Shown here: positions 41,777 to 50,249 of the stretch, in pieces | Layout: each line of letters opens with the position of its first letter | How positions within the stretch are numbered: the stretch's first letter is position 1 | Position numbers and translations under genes: made by a program | Notes under the pieces: model-generated | What the model was told of the DNA's origin: nothing | The model's input: only the letters and a program-made list of their open reading frames with translations | Databases searched by the model: none | From: Tetmemena sp. SeJ-2015 | Lineage: Eukaryota > Ciliophora > Spirotrichea > Sporadotrichida > Oxytrichidae | Direction: 5' to 3' | Length of the DNA: 64,000 bases | Assembly (NCBI GenBank): GCA_027382625.1 | Contig: JAJKFJ010023577.1 | Span: forward strand, 1-64,000

Positions 41777-44527
41777 TCACTTCGGCATCTCCACCTGCCC
41801 ATTCGACATCAGATAGACGATCAGATTCTTCACATTCTCATCTCCCAGTGCAGCCAGCAGCCCTTCCGGCATCAGAGAAATCGGAAGCTGCGCCTGCTTC
41901 ACAATCTGCGTGCGCTCAATTGTCAGCCGCTCGGCCGGTGTCTGCACGGTCAGCGTGCGCTCGGTCTGCTCGGGGATGACGCCGGTGATGGTGCGGCCGT
42001 CCTTCAGATTAAGCACGCTCACGCGGAAGTCCGCAGGCACCACGGCGCTGGGGTCCAGGATGTTTTCGAGGAGGTACTTCAGGTTGTGGCGGTCGCTGCC
42101 CGTCAGTTCAGGGCCGATGGCACCGCCCTGCCCATAGAGCTTGTGGCAGGCGCTGCACGCCGCCATGAAGATCATGCGGCCTTTGGATGGATCCGCCTTC
42201 GCCACCACGTCCGGTTTCAGCAGGCCTTCCCACTTCGCAAACTCCGCCTTCTTGGCTTCCGGTGTGTCACGAATCTCGCCCCAGGCTTCAGTGAGCAGGG
42301 CATTGAGTGATTCATCACCCAGGCTGCGAATCTGCCGCGCCTGGAAAGGGGAGATGGCCGTCGCTGGCACCTTCTTCGCTTTGATCGCTTCCAGCAGCGC
42401 CTTCGCGTAGCTCGGGCGTGAGGTCAGCGTCGCCACCGTGGCGGCCTGCTGCTCTTCGCTGCGGCCGGGCCAGGGATTCAGCATCGCCTTCGGAATGTTC
42501 GGATCATCATAAGCCGCCAGCGCACTGCGGGCCACGGTGCCCAGCACCTTGTCATTGATAAGCCCACGAATCACCGGCAGCAGCTCCGGCTTGGCGGTGC
42601 GTGTCACGCTCTTGAAGGCGTTCAGCCGCGCATTCGCATCGCCCTCGACATTCTTCACGATCACGATCAGCTCGTCCGAAGCACGACCGCTGCCAAAGAC
42701 AACTGAGAGCGTTTGTATGGTAGTCCCGGCTTTAGCTGGTTCTGCTGCGACACCGCGAACAAACTCATCCCAGCCCTTCGGCTTCTTCGCGGAGCTAAAA
42801 CCATCCAGGCCCGCAGCGATGCCTGCGAGTACATCCTCACGCACGTCCTTCTGCTCCGTCATCAGCGCCACCAGCGCATCTACCGCTTCCGGCTTCGCCT
42901 CGATCATCTCCGCGATCCGGCGCGCCACCAGACGGCGCACGGTGGGCAGCTTCGCCTCCTTGATCAACTCCACACCCTTCATCGGGGCCGCTGCCACGGC
43001 AGGCTCGATGCCATACCAGATCATGAGCGGCTGTTGACGGTCATTGGTGTCTTCTTCATGCTTGGCCAAAGCGGTGGCGATGGGCCAGCGTTCTTCAAGC
43101 GGGAGGCGCTGCATGTCGGAGGCCGTTTGCAGCCTCACCAGGCCGTCTTTGCTGCTGGTATCTGCCAGTCCGCGCAGGGCACGCGGTGCAGGCCCGGCAT
43201 CTTTTTCAAACTGCTGCTGCAGCTCCGTGCGGGCCCACCAGTTGTTGCTCTCAGAACGCTCGCCCTTCTTGGACTCCCCGTAGACGATCTTATAAATCCG
43301 TCCGCTCGTCCGGTGCACGCCGTCGTTGTCATGGCACTCGCCGCTGTCGCTCCAGTCAGAGACGACCACGTTGCCATCAGGGCAGGTGAGGAGGTCGATG
43401 CCGCGGAACCATTTGTCCTTGGCCTGCATGAAGTCGGGCGCGTGCTTGCCCACGTAGCCGCAGCCCTGGCGCTCCAGCCGGTCCATGTTGATGCGGTTGC
43501 CGTGCAGGTTGCAGGTGAGCATGGCGCCCTGATATTCCTTGGGCCAGAGACCGCCCTGATAGATGAGCATGCCCACATGCGCGTGGCCGCCGCCGAGTTC
43601 GAGCGTCTTGTTGCTGATGCCTTTGCGGATGTCGCTCCAGCTTTCCGAGCCCGTGTCCCAGTGGAAGTGATCAGCCGTCTGCTCGATCACCTCATACACA
43701 TGCGGATTCAAATGCGTGCCGAACATGCGGCGGTAGTAAGCACCGGGGATCACATGCCAGAGATGGCCAATCACTGTGTTGATCATGAAGAGGTCGCCAT
43801 TGGCATTCCAGTCATGGCCCCAGGAGTTCGTGCCACCGTGGGCCACAGTTTCCAAAATTTTCAGCGTCGGGTGGTAGCGCCAGATGGCGCAGTTCATCTT
43901 GATGCGCTTGTCCGCAGGCGTGCCCGGCGCGCCCACGCTCGAAGTGTCGGTGATGCCATGCCGTCCATACAGCCAGCCGTCCGGACCCCAGCGCAGACCA
44001 TTGACGATGTTGTGGCCGATGGTCTTCACATTGAATCCATCCAGGAGCACCTCCGGCTCGCCGTCCGGCACATCGTCACCGTTTTTATCGGCGATGAAGC
44101 TCAGCGTCCCATTGTGCAGCACCCACACGCCGCCGTAGCCGGTTTCCACGCTCGTGAGGTAGCTGCCGCCCTCCCAAAAAACCTTGCGTCCGTCATGCTT
44201 GCCGTCGCCGTCCTTGTCTTCCAGGATGATGATCCGGTCCCGCAACTTCGTGTCCCAGCGCATGGGGTTCTCCGCATAGGTGTAGTTTTCCGCCACCCAG
44301 AGACGGCCCTTTTTATCCCAGCTCATCGCAATCGGCTGCTGGACATCCGGTTCGGCGGCAAACACCACGCACTTGAAGCCCTTCGGCAGTTCCATCGTCC
44401 TCGCCACTTCCTCAGCCGGCATCGGCTCTCCCTTTTCGGTGTTGAAGGGTTTCGGGAACTCGTCCGCCCATGTAGCGAGAGTTGAAAAGGACAAGAATGA
44501 CAGAAAGGCGGCGCGGCGTATGCTCAT
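41777..44527 (-). CDS. PVC-type membrane-bound dehydrogenase with c-type cytochrome domain
   Basis: A 916-residue exported protein (signal peptide from MSIRRAAFLSFLSFSTLATW). Residues about 40-420 form a beta-propeller-type dehydrogenase-like domain with YGGVWVLHNGTLSFIADKNG, IVNGLRWGPDGWLYGRHGI and GGHAHVGMLIYQGGLWP. A HEAT-like helical region follows. At about residue 790 a single-haem cytochrome c domain (AACSACHKLYGQG with CxxCH) is followed by KYLLENILDPSAVVP and RTITGVIPEQ. This is the architecture of the large DUF7133-like family of Planctomycetes and Verrucomicrobiota, whose substrates (perhaps sugars) are unknown. It diverges from the protease fusion gene. The frame is open 16 codons further upstream. 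Confidence 0.92.
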   Translation of the reverse strand: MSIRRAAFLSFLSFSTLATWADEFPKPFNTEKGEPMPAEEVARTMELPKGFKCVVFAAEPDVQQPIAMSWDKKGRLWVAENYTYAENPMRWDTKLRDRIIILEDKDGDGKHDGRKVFWEGGSYLTSVETGYGGVWVLHNGTLSFIADKNGDDVPDGEPEVLLDGFNVKTIGHNIVNGLRWGPDGWLYGRHGITDTSSVGAPGTPADKRIKMNCAIWRYHPTLKILETVAHGGTNSWGHDWNANGDLFMINTVIGHLWHVIPGAYYRRMFGTHLNPHVYEVIEQTADHFHWDTGSESWSDIRKGISNKTLELGGGHAHVGMLIYQGGLWPKEYQGAMLTCNLHGNRINMDRLERQGCGYVGKHAPDFMQAKDKWFRGIDLLTCPDGNVVVSDWSDSGECHDNDGVHRTSGRIYKIVYGESKKGERSESNNWWARTELQQQFEKDAGPAPRALRGLADTSSKDGLVRLQTASDMQRLPLEERWPIATALAKHEEDTNDRQQPLMIWYGIEPAVAAAPMKGVELIKEAKLPTVRRLVARRIAEMIEAKPEAVDALVALMTEQKDVREDVLAGIAAGLDGFSSAKKPKGWDEFVRGVAAEPAKAGTTIQTLSVVFGSGRASDELIVIVKNVEGDANARLNAFKSVTRTAKPELLPVIRGLINDKVLGTVARSALAAYDDPNIPKAMLNPWPGRSEEQQAATVATLTSRPSYAKALLEAIKAKKVPATAISPFQARQIRSLGDESLNALLTEAWGEIRDTPEAKKAEFAKWEGLLKPDVVAKADPSKGRMIFMAACSACHKLYGQGGAIGPELTGSDRHNLKYLLENILDPSAVVPADFRVSVLNLKDGRTITGVIPEQTERTLTVQTPAERLTIERTQIVKQAQLPISLMPEGLLAALGDENVKNLIVYLMSNGQVEMPK

Positions 44528-44583
44528 AAGCGAAAGTGGACCTTTCCAAACGCCCGGCACGTACGCAATCTTCAAATCATCCC

Positions 44584-46809
44584 ATGAAACACACTCTCTT
44601 TTTCTTTGCCGTGTTTACCATGTGTTTCGGGGTCGATCTGACCGCTGCAACCAAAGGCGCCGCCAAACCCAAAAGCCCGCCCCCCCACACCGCCGCCGAG
44701 TTGGCCGAGACCATCCGCCCCTCGCTGGTTAAAATCACCCAGATCGGCCGCGAAGGCACCGACGGCATCGGCTCCGGCTTCATCGTGAGCGAGGACGGCC
44801 TCATCGCCACCAATCTGCACGTCATCGGCGAGGCCCGCCGCCTTCGAGTGGAAATGCACGACGGCAAAACGCACGAGGTCACCGTCGTGCAGGCCAGCGA
44901 CAGCCATCACGACCTCGCCCTGCTCAAAATCGATGCCAAGGGTCTCACCCCCCTGCCGCTGGGAGATTCCAGTAAAGTTCGCCAGGGCGAACCCATCGTG
45001 GCCATGGGCGCGCCGGAAGGTCTGGGTTTCAGCATCGTTCAGGGGGTGCTGTCCGCCACTCGCGATGTCGATGGCTTGGAGATGCTGCAGGTCGCCGTGC
45101 CCATTGAGAAAGGCAACAGCGGTGGTCCCTTGCTCGACATGCAGGGGAATGTGCTGGGGCTGCTCACACTGAAGTCCCTCAAGACTGACAACCTCGGCTT
45201 CGCCATGCCGGTGAACGACCTCAAAACCCTCATCGAAAAACCGAACCCCGTGCCCATGTCGCGCTGGCTGACCATCGGTGCGCTGAATCCCAAGCAGTGG
45301 CAGACCTATCTCGGGGCGCAGTGGACCCAGCATGCCGGCGTCATTCGCTCCGAATTTCCCGGCGCAGGCTTCGGCGGGCGCGCGCTGTGCCTCTCGACAC
45401 AGAAGGTGCCCGAGGGAACCTTCGAGATCGCCGCGACGGTGCGGCTTGATGACGAATCCGGTGCCGCTGGGCTCACTTTTTGCTCGGATGGCGCGGACAA
45501 GCACTACGGCTTCTACGCTTCGGGCGGCAAGCTGCGCCTCACCCGCTTTGACGGTCCTGATGTCTATTCCTGGACCATCCTCGCCGATGTCCCCAGCGAT
45601 GCCTACAAAGCCGGGGAGTGGAACACCCTGCGTGTCCGCGTCGAGCCTGAGCGTCTGGTCTGTTTTGTGAATGGCAAGCAGGTCATCAAAAGCGACGACA
45701 CCGGCCTGCGCAGTGGCTCCGCCGGGCTGTGCAAATTCAGAACGACGGTGGCAGATTTTCGCAATTTCCGTGTGGGCACCGATCTCGCCGAAAAGCCCCT
45801 GCAACCCGAGGTAGCCTCTAAGCTCCGCTCCAAAGTGGAGGAATACATCGCCGCAGCGGCCACCGCCGACAAAACTCTGGAGGGCCTGCTGGAAAATCCC
45901 GCCGCCGCCCGCCGCGTGCTGGTGGAGCAGCGCCGCAGGCTGGAGGAAGAGGCCGCAAAGCTGCGCGAACTCGAGCACGAGCTGCACCGTCGCGCCATGA
46001 CGAAGGAAATCCTCGCCGAGCTCGCCAAGCCCGAGCCTGAGATCAATCTGCTGCGCTGCGCCCTGCTGCTGGCACGCCATGACAATCCAGAGATCGACAT
46101 CAACACCTACTTGAACAGCTTCAAGGCCATGGTGCTGGATCTCAAAGACGATCCCGAAATCACGAAAGGAACCATCCCCGCCGTGAAACGTCTCAGCCGC
46201 TACCTCTTTGAAGAGAACGGGTTTCATGGCAGCCGCGGCGACTACGGCAGCCGCTCCAACAGCTACCTCAATGAAGTCCTCGATGACCGCGAGGGTCTGC
46301 CCATCACCCTCAGCGTGCTCTACGTTGAGCTCGCCTCCGCGCTCGGTGTGCAGGGCGTGTTTGGCGTGCCACTCCCCGGCAAATTCATGGTGGGCTATCG
46401 CGACGGTCCCGAAGGCGAACTCCAGCTCGTGGATGTCTTTGAGCATGGCAAGCTCCTCACCGTGGCGCAGGCAGCGATGGACCTCACCGAGGACGGTCAC
46501 TTTCCGGAGGGCGCACTCGCTCCCATCACCAAGCAGGGCATCCTGCTGCGCATGCTGCGCAATCTCATGAGCAGCGTGTTTGATGACAGCCGCTCCCTGC
46601 GCGAATCCCTCCCGTACTTGAACCTCGTCCTCGCCATCGATCCCCAGTCCGCCGCCGAACGCCTCACCCGTGCGCAGATGCGTCAGCGTCTCGGAGAGAA
46701 AGCCGGTGCCCGCGAAGACGTCACCTGGCTGATCGACAACTTCCCCAATGATGGTCCTCCCGAGCTCATGCAGCAGCTCGACCGCTGGTTACAGTCGCTG
46801 CGGGAGTAA
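44584..46809 (+). CDS. Trypsin-like protease, LamG-like and SirB1 domains in one protein
   Basis: A 741-residue exported protein with three parts. Residues 30-225 form a DegP/HtrA-type serine protease: IATNLHVIGE (His), HHDLALLKIDAKG (Asp) and PIEKGNSGGPLLD (Ser), giving a complete triad. There is no PDZ domain after it. Residues about 225-395 are a concanavalin/LamG-like beta-sandwich (TFEIAATVRLDDESGA, KAGEWNTLRVRVEPERLVCF). From about 480 on there is a SirB1-type transglutaminase-like domain: LLLARHDNPEIDINTYLNSF, YLFEENGFHGSRGDYGSR, NEVLDDREGLPITLSVLY and a TPR-like end. Where other SirB1 proteins have PGHFLV, this one has PGKFMV. I know of no such combination. An inverted repeat ends the gene. 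Confidence 0.88.
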   Translation: MKHTLFFFAVFTMCFGVDLTAATKGAAKPKSPPPHTAAELAETIRPSLVKITQIGREGTDGIGSGFIVSEDGLIATNLHVIGEARRLRVEMHDGKTHEVTVVQASDSHHDLALLKIDAKGLTPLPLGDSSKVRQGEPIVAMGAPEGLGFSIVQGVLSATRDVDGLEMLQVAVPIEKGNSGGPLLDMQGNVLGLLTLKSLKTDNLGFAMPVNDLKTLIEKPNPVPMSRWLTIGALNPKQWQTYLGAQWTQHAGVIRSEFPGAGFGGRALCLSTQKVPEGTFEIAATVRLDDESGAAGLTFCSDGADKHYGFYASGGKLRLTRFDGPDVYSWTILADVPSDAYKAGEWNTLRVRVEPERLVCFVNGKQVIKSDDTGLRSGSAGLCKFRTTVADFRNFRVGTDLAEKPLQPEVASKLRSKVEEYIAAAATADKTLEGLLENPAAARRVLVEQRRRLEEEAAKLRELEHELHRRAMTKEILAELAKPEPEINLLRCALLLARHDNPEIDINTYLNSFKAMVLDLKDDPEITKGTIPAVKRLSRYLFEENGFHGSRGDYGSRSNSYLNEVLDDREGLPITLSVLYVELASALGVQGVFGVPLPGKFMVGYRDGPEGELQLVDVFEHGKLLTVAQAAMDLTEDGHFPEGALAPITKQGILLRMLRNLMSSVFDDSRSLRESLPYLNLVLAIDPQSAAERLTRAQMRQRLGEKAGAREDVTWLIDNFPNDGPPELMQQLDRWLQSLRE

Positions 46810-46872
46810 AGTTGTCCAGTTGCGCCGCAACTGGTCTGGAATCCTCCAGTTGCAGCGCAACTGGACAACTTT
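46808..46872. repeat. Inverted doublet with hairpin arms, CCAGTTGC family
   Basis: Arms of 27 bases (46808-46834, 46846-46872) pair with one mismatch around 11 bases. Each arm also contains an 8-bp hairpin, CCAGTTGC/GCAACTGG with a three-base loop. It fills the whole space between two convergent genes, beginning in the stop codon of one and ending one base before the stop codon of the other, so it probably acts as a two-way terminator or barrier. Confidence 0.9.
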
Positions 46873-46873
46873 A

Positions 46874-47740
46874 TCACCCCTTAAACCCCGCCAGCCGCAC
46901 CCCAAACAACCACCGAAACGGCGGCATCAGCGCGATCGCTTTGCGCAGGCCATAGGGCAGCAGGGAAAGCAGCTTCTCACACACCACCGCCGGCCAGGTG
47001 GGCAGCAGCATGAATTTGCCGCGCCCGCCAAAAATGATGCGCGTCTTGGAGAAGCCAACCTGCCGGAAGAGCGCCGAAAGATCACCCACCGTATACTCCT
47101 TGAGGTGGAAACCGATCGCCTCACGGTCATAGAAGCAGCTGATGTCGTGCGGCCCGGTGAGGCGGCTGGGGGTGATGCAAAGGTAGACGCCACCGGGGGC
47201 CAGCGCGGCATGCAGGTGACGCAGCTGCTCCACCGCATCCTCGGGGTGCAGGTGCTCCATCAACTGGTTGCTGTAGGCCACGTTCACGCTGCCCGGTGCC
47301 ACGGGGATCGTGCTGCCGTCAGAGAGCACCAGCCGCAGATTCTCCGGCAGCGTGCGTTTGCGGGTGATTTCATCGGACACATCGACCGCCAGCACCTGGG
47401 CGACTTGTGAGGCGACCGTTTTGGCCAGCTCACAATCTCCCGGCCCGACTTCGAGGAACACCGTTTTAGGTGTCAAAAAGGGCGTCAGGATCTCCATCTT
47501 CTCCGCCACATCAGCCGCCAGCCGTTCAGGGGAGGACTTGTTCGTATGCTGCGGGTGGTCCGGCACACGTTTGAAAAGCTCGTCATAGACTTCGGAGTAC
47601 AGCGTGCGGCGCTGTTCCTTGGTCGCATTTCGCAGCCGGTCGGCGAGTTCGCGCTCCACTTCGTAGTGCTGGTGGAGCTGTTCCGGGGTGCGGGAATCGG
47701 TGACGGTGACGGGCATGTGTGCCGAAAAGCTAAGCGCCAT
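46874..47740 (-). CDS. SAM-dependent methyltransferase
   Basis: A 288-residue class I methyltransferase. Motif I is VFLEVGPGDCELAKTVASQ (about residue 92) and the acidic strand-2 end is VLAVDVSDEITR. Motif II/III are VNVAYSNQLMEHLHPEDAVEQ and LAPGGVYLCITPSRLTGPHD, of the Methyltransf_11/23 type used on sugars, lipids or small metabolites. The helical N-terminus (YEVERELADRLRNATKEQR) and C-terminal segment (RKAIALMPPFRWLFGVRL) suggest membrane association. The frame starts at a TTG five codons upstream; I prefer the ATG here. It is divergent from the L,D-transpeptidase gene. Confidence 0.87.
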   Translation of the reverse strand: MALSFSAHMPVTVTDSRTPEQLHQHYEVERELADRLRNATKEQRRTLYSEVYDELFKRVPDHPQHTNKSSPERLAADVAEKMEILTPFLTPKTVFLEVGPGDCELAKTVASQVAQVLAVDVSDEITRKRTLPENLRLVLSDGSTIPVAPGSVNVAYSNQLMEHLHPEDAVEQLRHLHAALAPGGVYLCITPSRLTGPHDISCFYDREAIGFHLKEYTVGDLSALFRQVGFSKTRIIFGGRGKFMLLPTWPAVVCEKLLSLLPYGLRKAIALMPPFRWLFGVRLAGFKG

Positions 47741-47795
47741 ATCCGTTTCAGGCAAGGATTCGCACTCTCTTGCTCATTGCCGAAGGCGAATTAGC

Positions 47796-48776
47796 ATGGG
47801 GGCGATGCTGAAACACCTTCTTCTGCTCTGTCTTGTGACGCTTGTGGCCCACGCTCAGGATTTGGGCCCGGCCAAGGACGACCCCTCCGTGCCCAAGGAT
47901 CGCGACACCATCCTGCGCATCCAGATCTTCCTCGACAAAAACCTCTTCGGCCCCGGCAAGCTGGATGGAGCCATCGGCGAGTTCACCTACAAGGCGGTGG
48001 TGAACTACAACTTCGCGCACGGTCACAAGGATTTGTACAGCTGGGCGCGCATCCAAGCGGCTGCTGAGGCCGAGGTGCCCATCATCTTCGCCGCGTTCAA
48101 GATTCAGCCCATCCTGACCCGCTACGTGACCGCCGACCTGCCCGAAGACTACGAAAAGGCGTCGGCCTATCCCTTCATGGCCTACCGCAGCATGCTGGAG
48201 CTCATCGCCGAGCGTTTCCATACGGATGAGTCCTTCGTGGCCGCCATCAACCCCAAGAAGAACATGGCCACGCTCAAGCCCGGAGACATCATCGTGGTGC
48301 CCAACGTGAAATCCTTCCGCATTGAGGAAATCAAGCCCATGCAGGGCTTCAAAACGGATGCGACCCTCAGCAGCCACACCATCGTGGTGGACACCACGGA
48401 GCGCATGGCGGCGGTTTACAGTGACAAGGAGATGATGCTGGCCGCATTCCCCATCACCCCCGGCAAGCCGCAGTTCATCCCGGTTGGCACCTGGAAAGTG
48501 GTGACCATGATGGCCACCCCGACCTTCCGCTATGACAAGCAGTTCCTCGAAGAAGGCGTGCGAGGGGAGGAGGCCTTTCAAATTCCACCCGGGCCGAACA
48601 GCCCCATTGGCGTCATCTGGTGCGGCCTGAGCAAATCGGGCATCGGCCTGCACGGCACCGCCATGCCGCGCACCATTGGCCGCACGCGCAGCGCCGGCTG
48701 TGTCCGCTTTGCCAACTGGGACGCCATTCGACTTCCTCAACTCATCCGGCCAGGAACGCGCGTCATCGTGCGTTAA
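47796..48776 (+). CDS. L,D-transpeptidase (YkuD domain)
   Basis: A 326-residue exported enzyme that makes 3-3 cross-links in peptidoglycan or attaches proteins to it. The signal peptide is LKHLLLLCLVTLVAHAQ. Residues about 30-90 (ILRIQIFLDKNLFGPGKLD) resemble a peptidoglycan-binding module, and about 130-175 (HTDESFVAAINPKKNMATLK, then GDIIVVPN) a LysM-like module. The YkuD domain at the end has GIGLHGTAMPRTIG and RTRSAGCVRFANWD, giving the conserved His, Ser, Gly and catalytic Cys. A second ATG at 47805 is possible. It follows the divergent methyltransferase and precedes the M81 peptidase by nine bases. Confidence 0.93.
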   Translation: MGAMLKHLLLLCLVTLVAHAQDLGPAKDDPSVPKDRDTILRIQIFLDKNLFGPGKLDGAIGEFTYKAVVNYNFAHGHKDLYSWARIQAAAEAEVPIIFAAFKIQPILTRYVTADLPEDYEKASAYPFMAYRSMLELIAERFHTDESFVAAINPKKNMATLKPGDIIVVPNVKSFRIEEIKPMQGFKTDATLSSHTIVVDTTERMAAVYSDKEMMLAAFPITPGKPQFIPVGTWKVVTMMATPTFRYDKQFLEEGVRGEEAFQIPPGPNSPIGVIWCGLSKSGIGLHGTAMPRTIGRTRSAGCVRFANWDAIRLPQLIRPGTRVIVR

Positions 48777-48785
48777 TCTTCCACC

Positions 48786-50249
48786 ATGCGCATCCTCATC
48801 GCCGGTCTCTTCCACGAGACCCACACCTTTCTCGACGGACTCACCCCGCTCTCTGACTTCCAAATCCGGCGCGGACAGGAACTCTGGGCCTCAAAGGGCG
48901 ATTCCTCACCCCTCGGCGGCGTCCTTGAACTGGCGGATGAATTTGGCTGGGAGATGATTCCAACCGCCGACTACCGCGCGCAGCCTTCCGTCACCGTGGC
49001 GGATGATGTCATCGAGCAATTCTGGAACGACATCGCGCCCACCGTTGCCAAAGCCGACTATGACGCCATCTACCTCGTGCTGCATGGTGCCATGGTCTCC
49101 CAAACCCTCCTCGATGTGGAAGGCGAGATCCTCCGCCGACTGCGCACTCTCACCACCGTGCCCATCTTTGGCGTCTTCGATCTGCACGCCAATTTCTCCC
49201 CGCAGATGGCCGAATTGGCCGACTGTTTGGTAGGCTACCGCGAAAACCCGCATACGGACGCACGCGAGGCCGGATTGATCGCAGCGCGCCTGCTGAACCG
49301 CTGCCTCACCACGGGCCAGCGTCCGCACATGCAGCTCCAGCAGCCGGGCCTCAACTGGCCGCCGACCGGCACCGGCACGGCGAATGATCCCATGCTGACG
49401 CTGGAAACGATGGCTCGGCAGTTTGAAAGCGATTCGCTTTGGGCCATGAACATTGTCGCAGGCTTCAGCTTTGCCGACACCCCGGACACAGGTGTCAGCT
49501 TCGTCGCCTGCACCACGGGGGATGCTACGCAACAGTTGGAAGCGCTTGGCAAGCGTGCGCATGAACTCAGCCACCTCGGCCAGATCACCGATCCTTCTGC
49601 GGATGAAGTGCTCGAACAGCTCAAGCCGCTGCCTGCGGGCCTGACCGTGCTTGTGGAACCCTCCGATAACATCGGTGGCGGTGCACCCGGAGACTGCACC
49701 GGGCTGCTGCGTGCGCTCATTCGCCATGGCATTCCAAATGCTGCCATCTGCATCAACGATCCGCAGTCCGTCAGCGAGATCGAAGCCGGGGCGCGCACCA
49801 TCAAACTCGGCGGCAAAGGCAGCCGCCTAGACCCAGGCCCGCTGGAACTCGAAGTCGAACTCATCGCCTTGAACGACGGTCGCTTTGAACTTGAAGACAA
49901 AAACAGCCACCTAGCCAGCATGTGCGGCGATGCCTTCGACATGGGCCGCTGCGCCGTGGTCCGGCATGCTGGCATCACTATTCTCATCACCAGCGTGAAG
50001 ACGCCGCCTTTCGACCTTGGGCAGTGGCACAGCCAGGGCATCGCGGTGGAAAATCTGGTGGTCGCGCAAGCGCGTGGCCCCGCGCGCCTACGACAAGATC
50101 GCCGCCCGCATGTTGTGGGTGGATACGCCGGGGCCATGCAGCAGCAATTTGCAGACGCTGCCGTACAGGCATTTGCTGCGCGGCCGATAAATTTATCCCA
50201 AGAGGATCTTCGGTGCAGCGTCATGCGGTGTGATTCCACGCCGCCATGA
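48786..50249 (+). CDS. M81-family metallopeptidase (MlrC-like), C-terminus frameshifted
   Basis: A member of the M81/MlrC family of zinc hydrolases that open cyclic or modified peptides. Its zinc and active-site regions are intact: IAGLFHETHTFLDG, LVLHGAMVSQTLLDVEGEIL, FGVFDLHANFSPQM, VGYRENPHTDAREAG and LVEPSDNIGGGAPGDCTGLL. The family C-terminus (RAYDKIAARMLWVDTPGPCS and LQTLPYRHLLRGR) is present but in the +1 frame from about 50062, ending at TAA 50188-50190. The frame as read loses it and runs on to 50249 with unrelated residues. One extra base near 50061-50066 would explain this. It could be a true mutation or an assembly error. Confidence 0.85.
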   Translation: MRILIAGLFHETHTFLDGLTPLSDFQIRRGQELWASKGDSSPLGGVLELADEFGWEMIPTADYRAQPSVTVADDVIEQFWNDIAPTVAKADYDAIYLVLHGAMVSQTLLDVEGEILRRLRTLTTVPIFGVFDLHANFSPQMAELADCLVGYRENPHTDAREAGLIAARLLNRCLTTGQRPHMQLQQPGLNWPPTGTGTANDPMLTLETMARQFESDSLWAMNIVAGFSFADTPDTGVSFVACTTGDATQQLEALGKRAHELSHLGQITDPSADEVLEQLKPLPAGLTVLVEPSDNIGGGAPGDCTGLLRALIRHGIPNAAICINDPQSVSEIEAGARTIKLGGKGSRLDPGPLELEVELIALNDGRFELEDKNSHLASMCGDAFDMGRCAVVRHAGITILITSVKTPPFDLGQWHSQGIAVENLVVAQARGPARLRQDRRPHVVGGYAGAMQQQFADAAVQAFAARPINLSQEDLRCSVMRCDSTPP

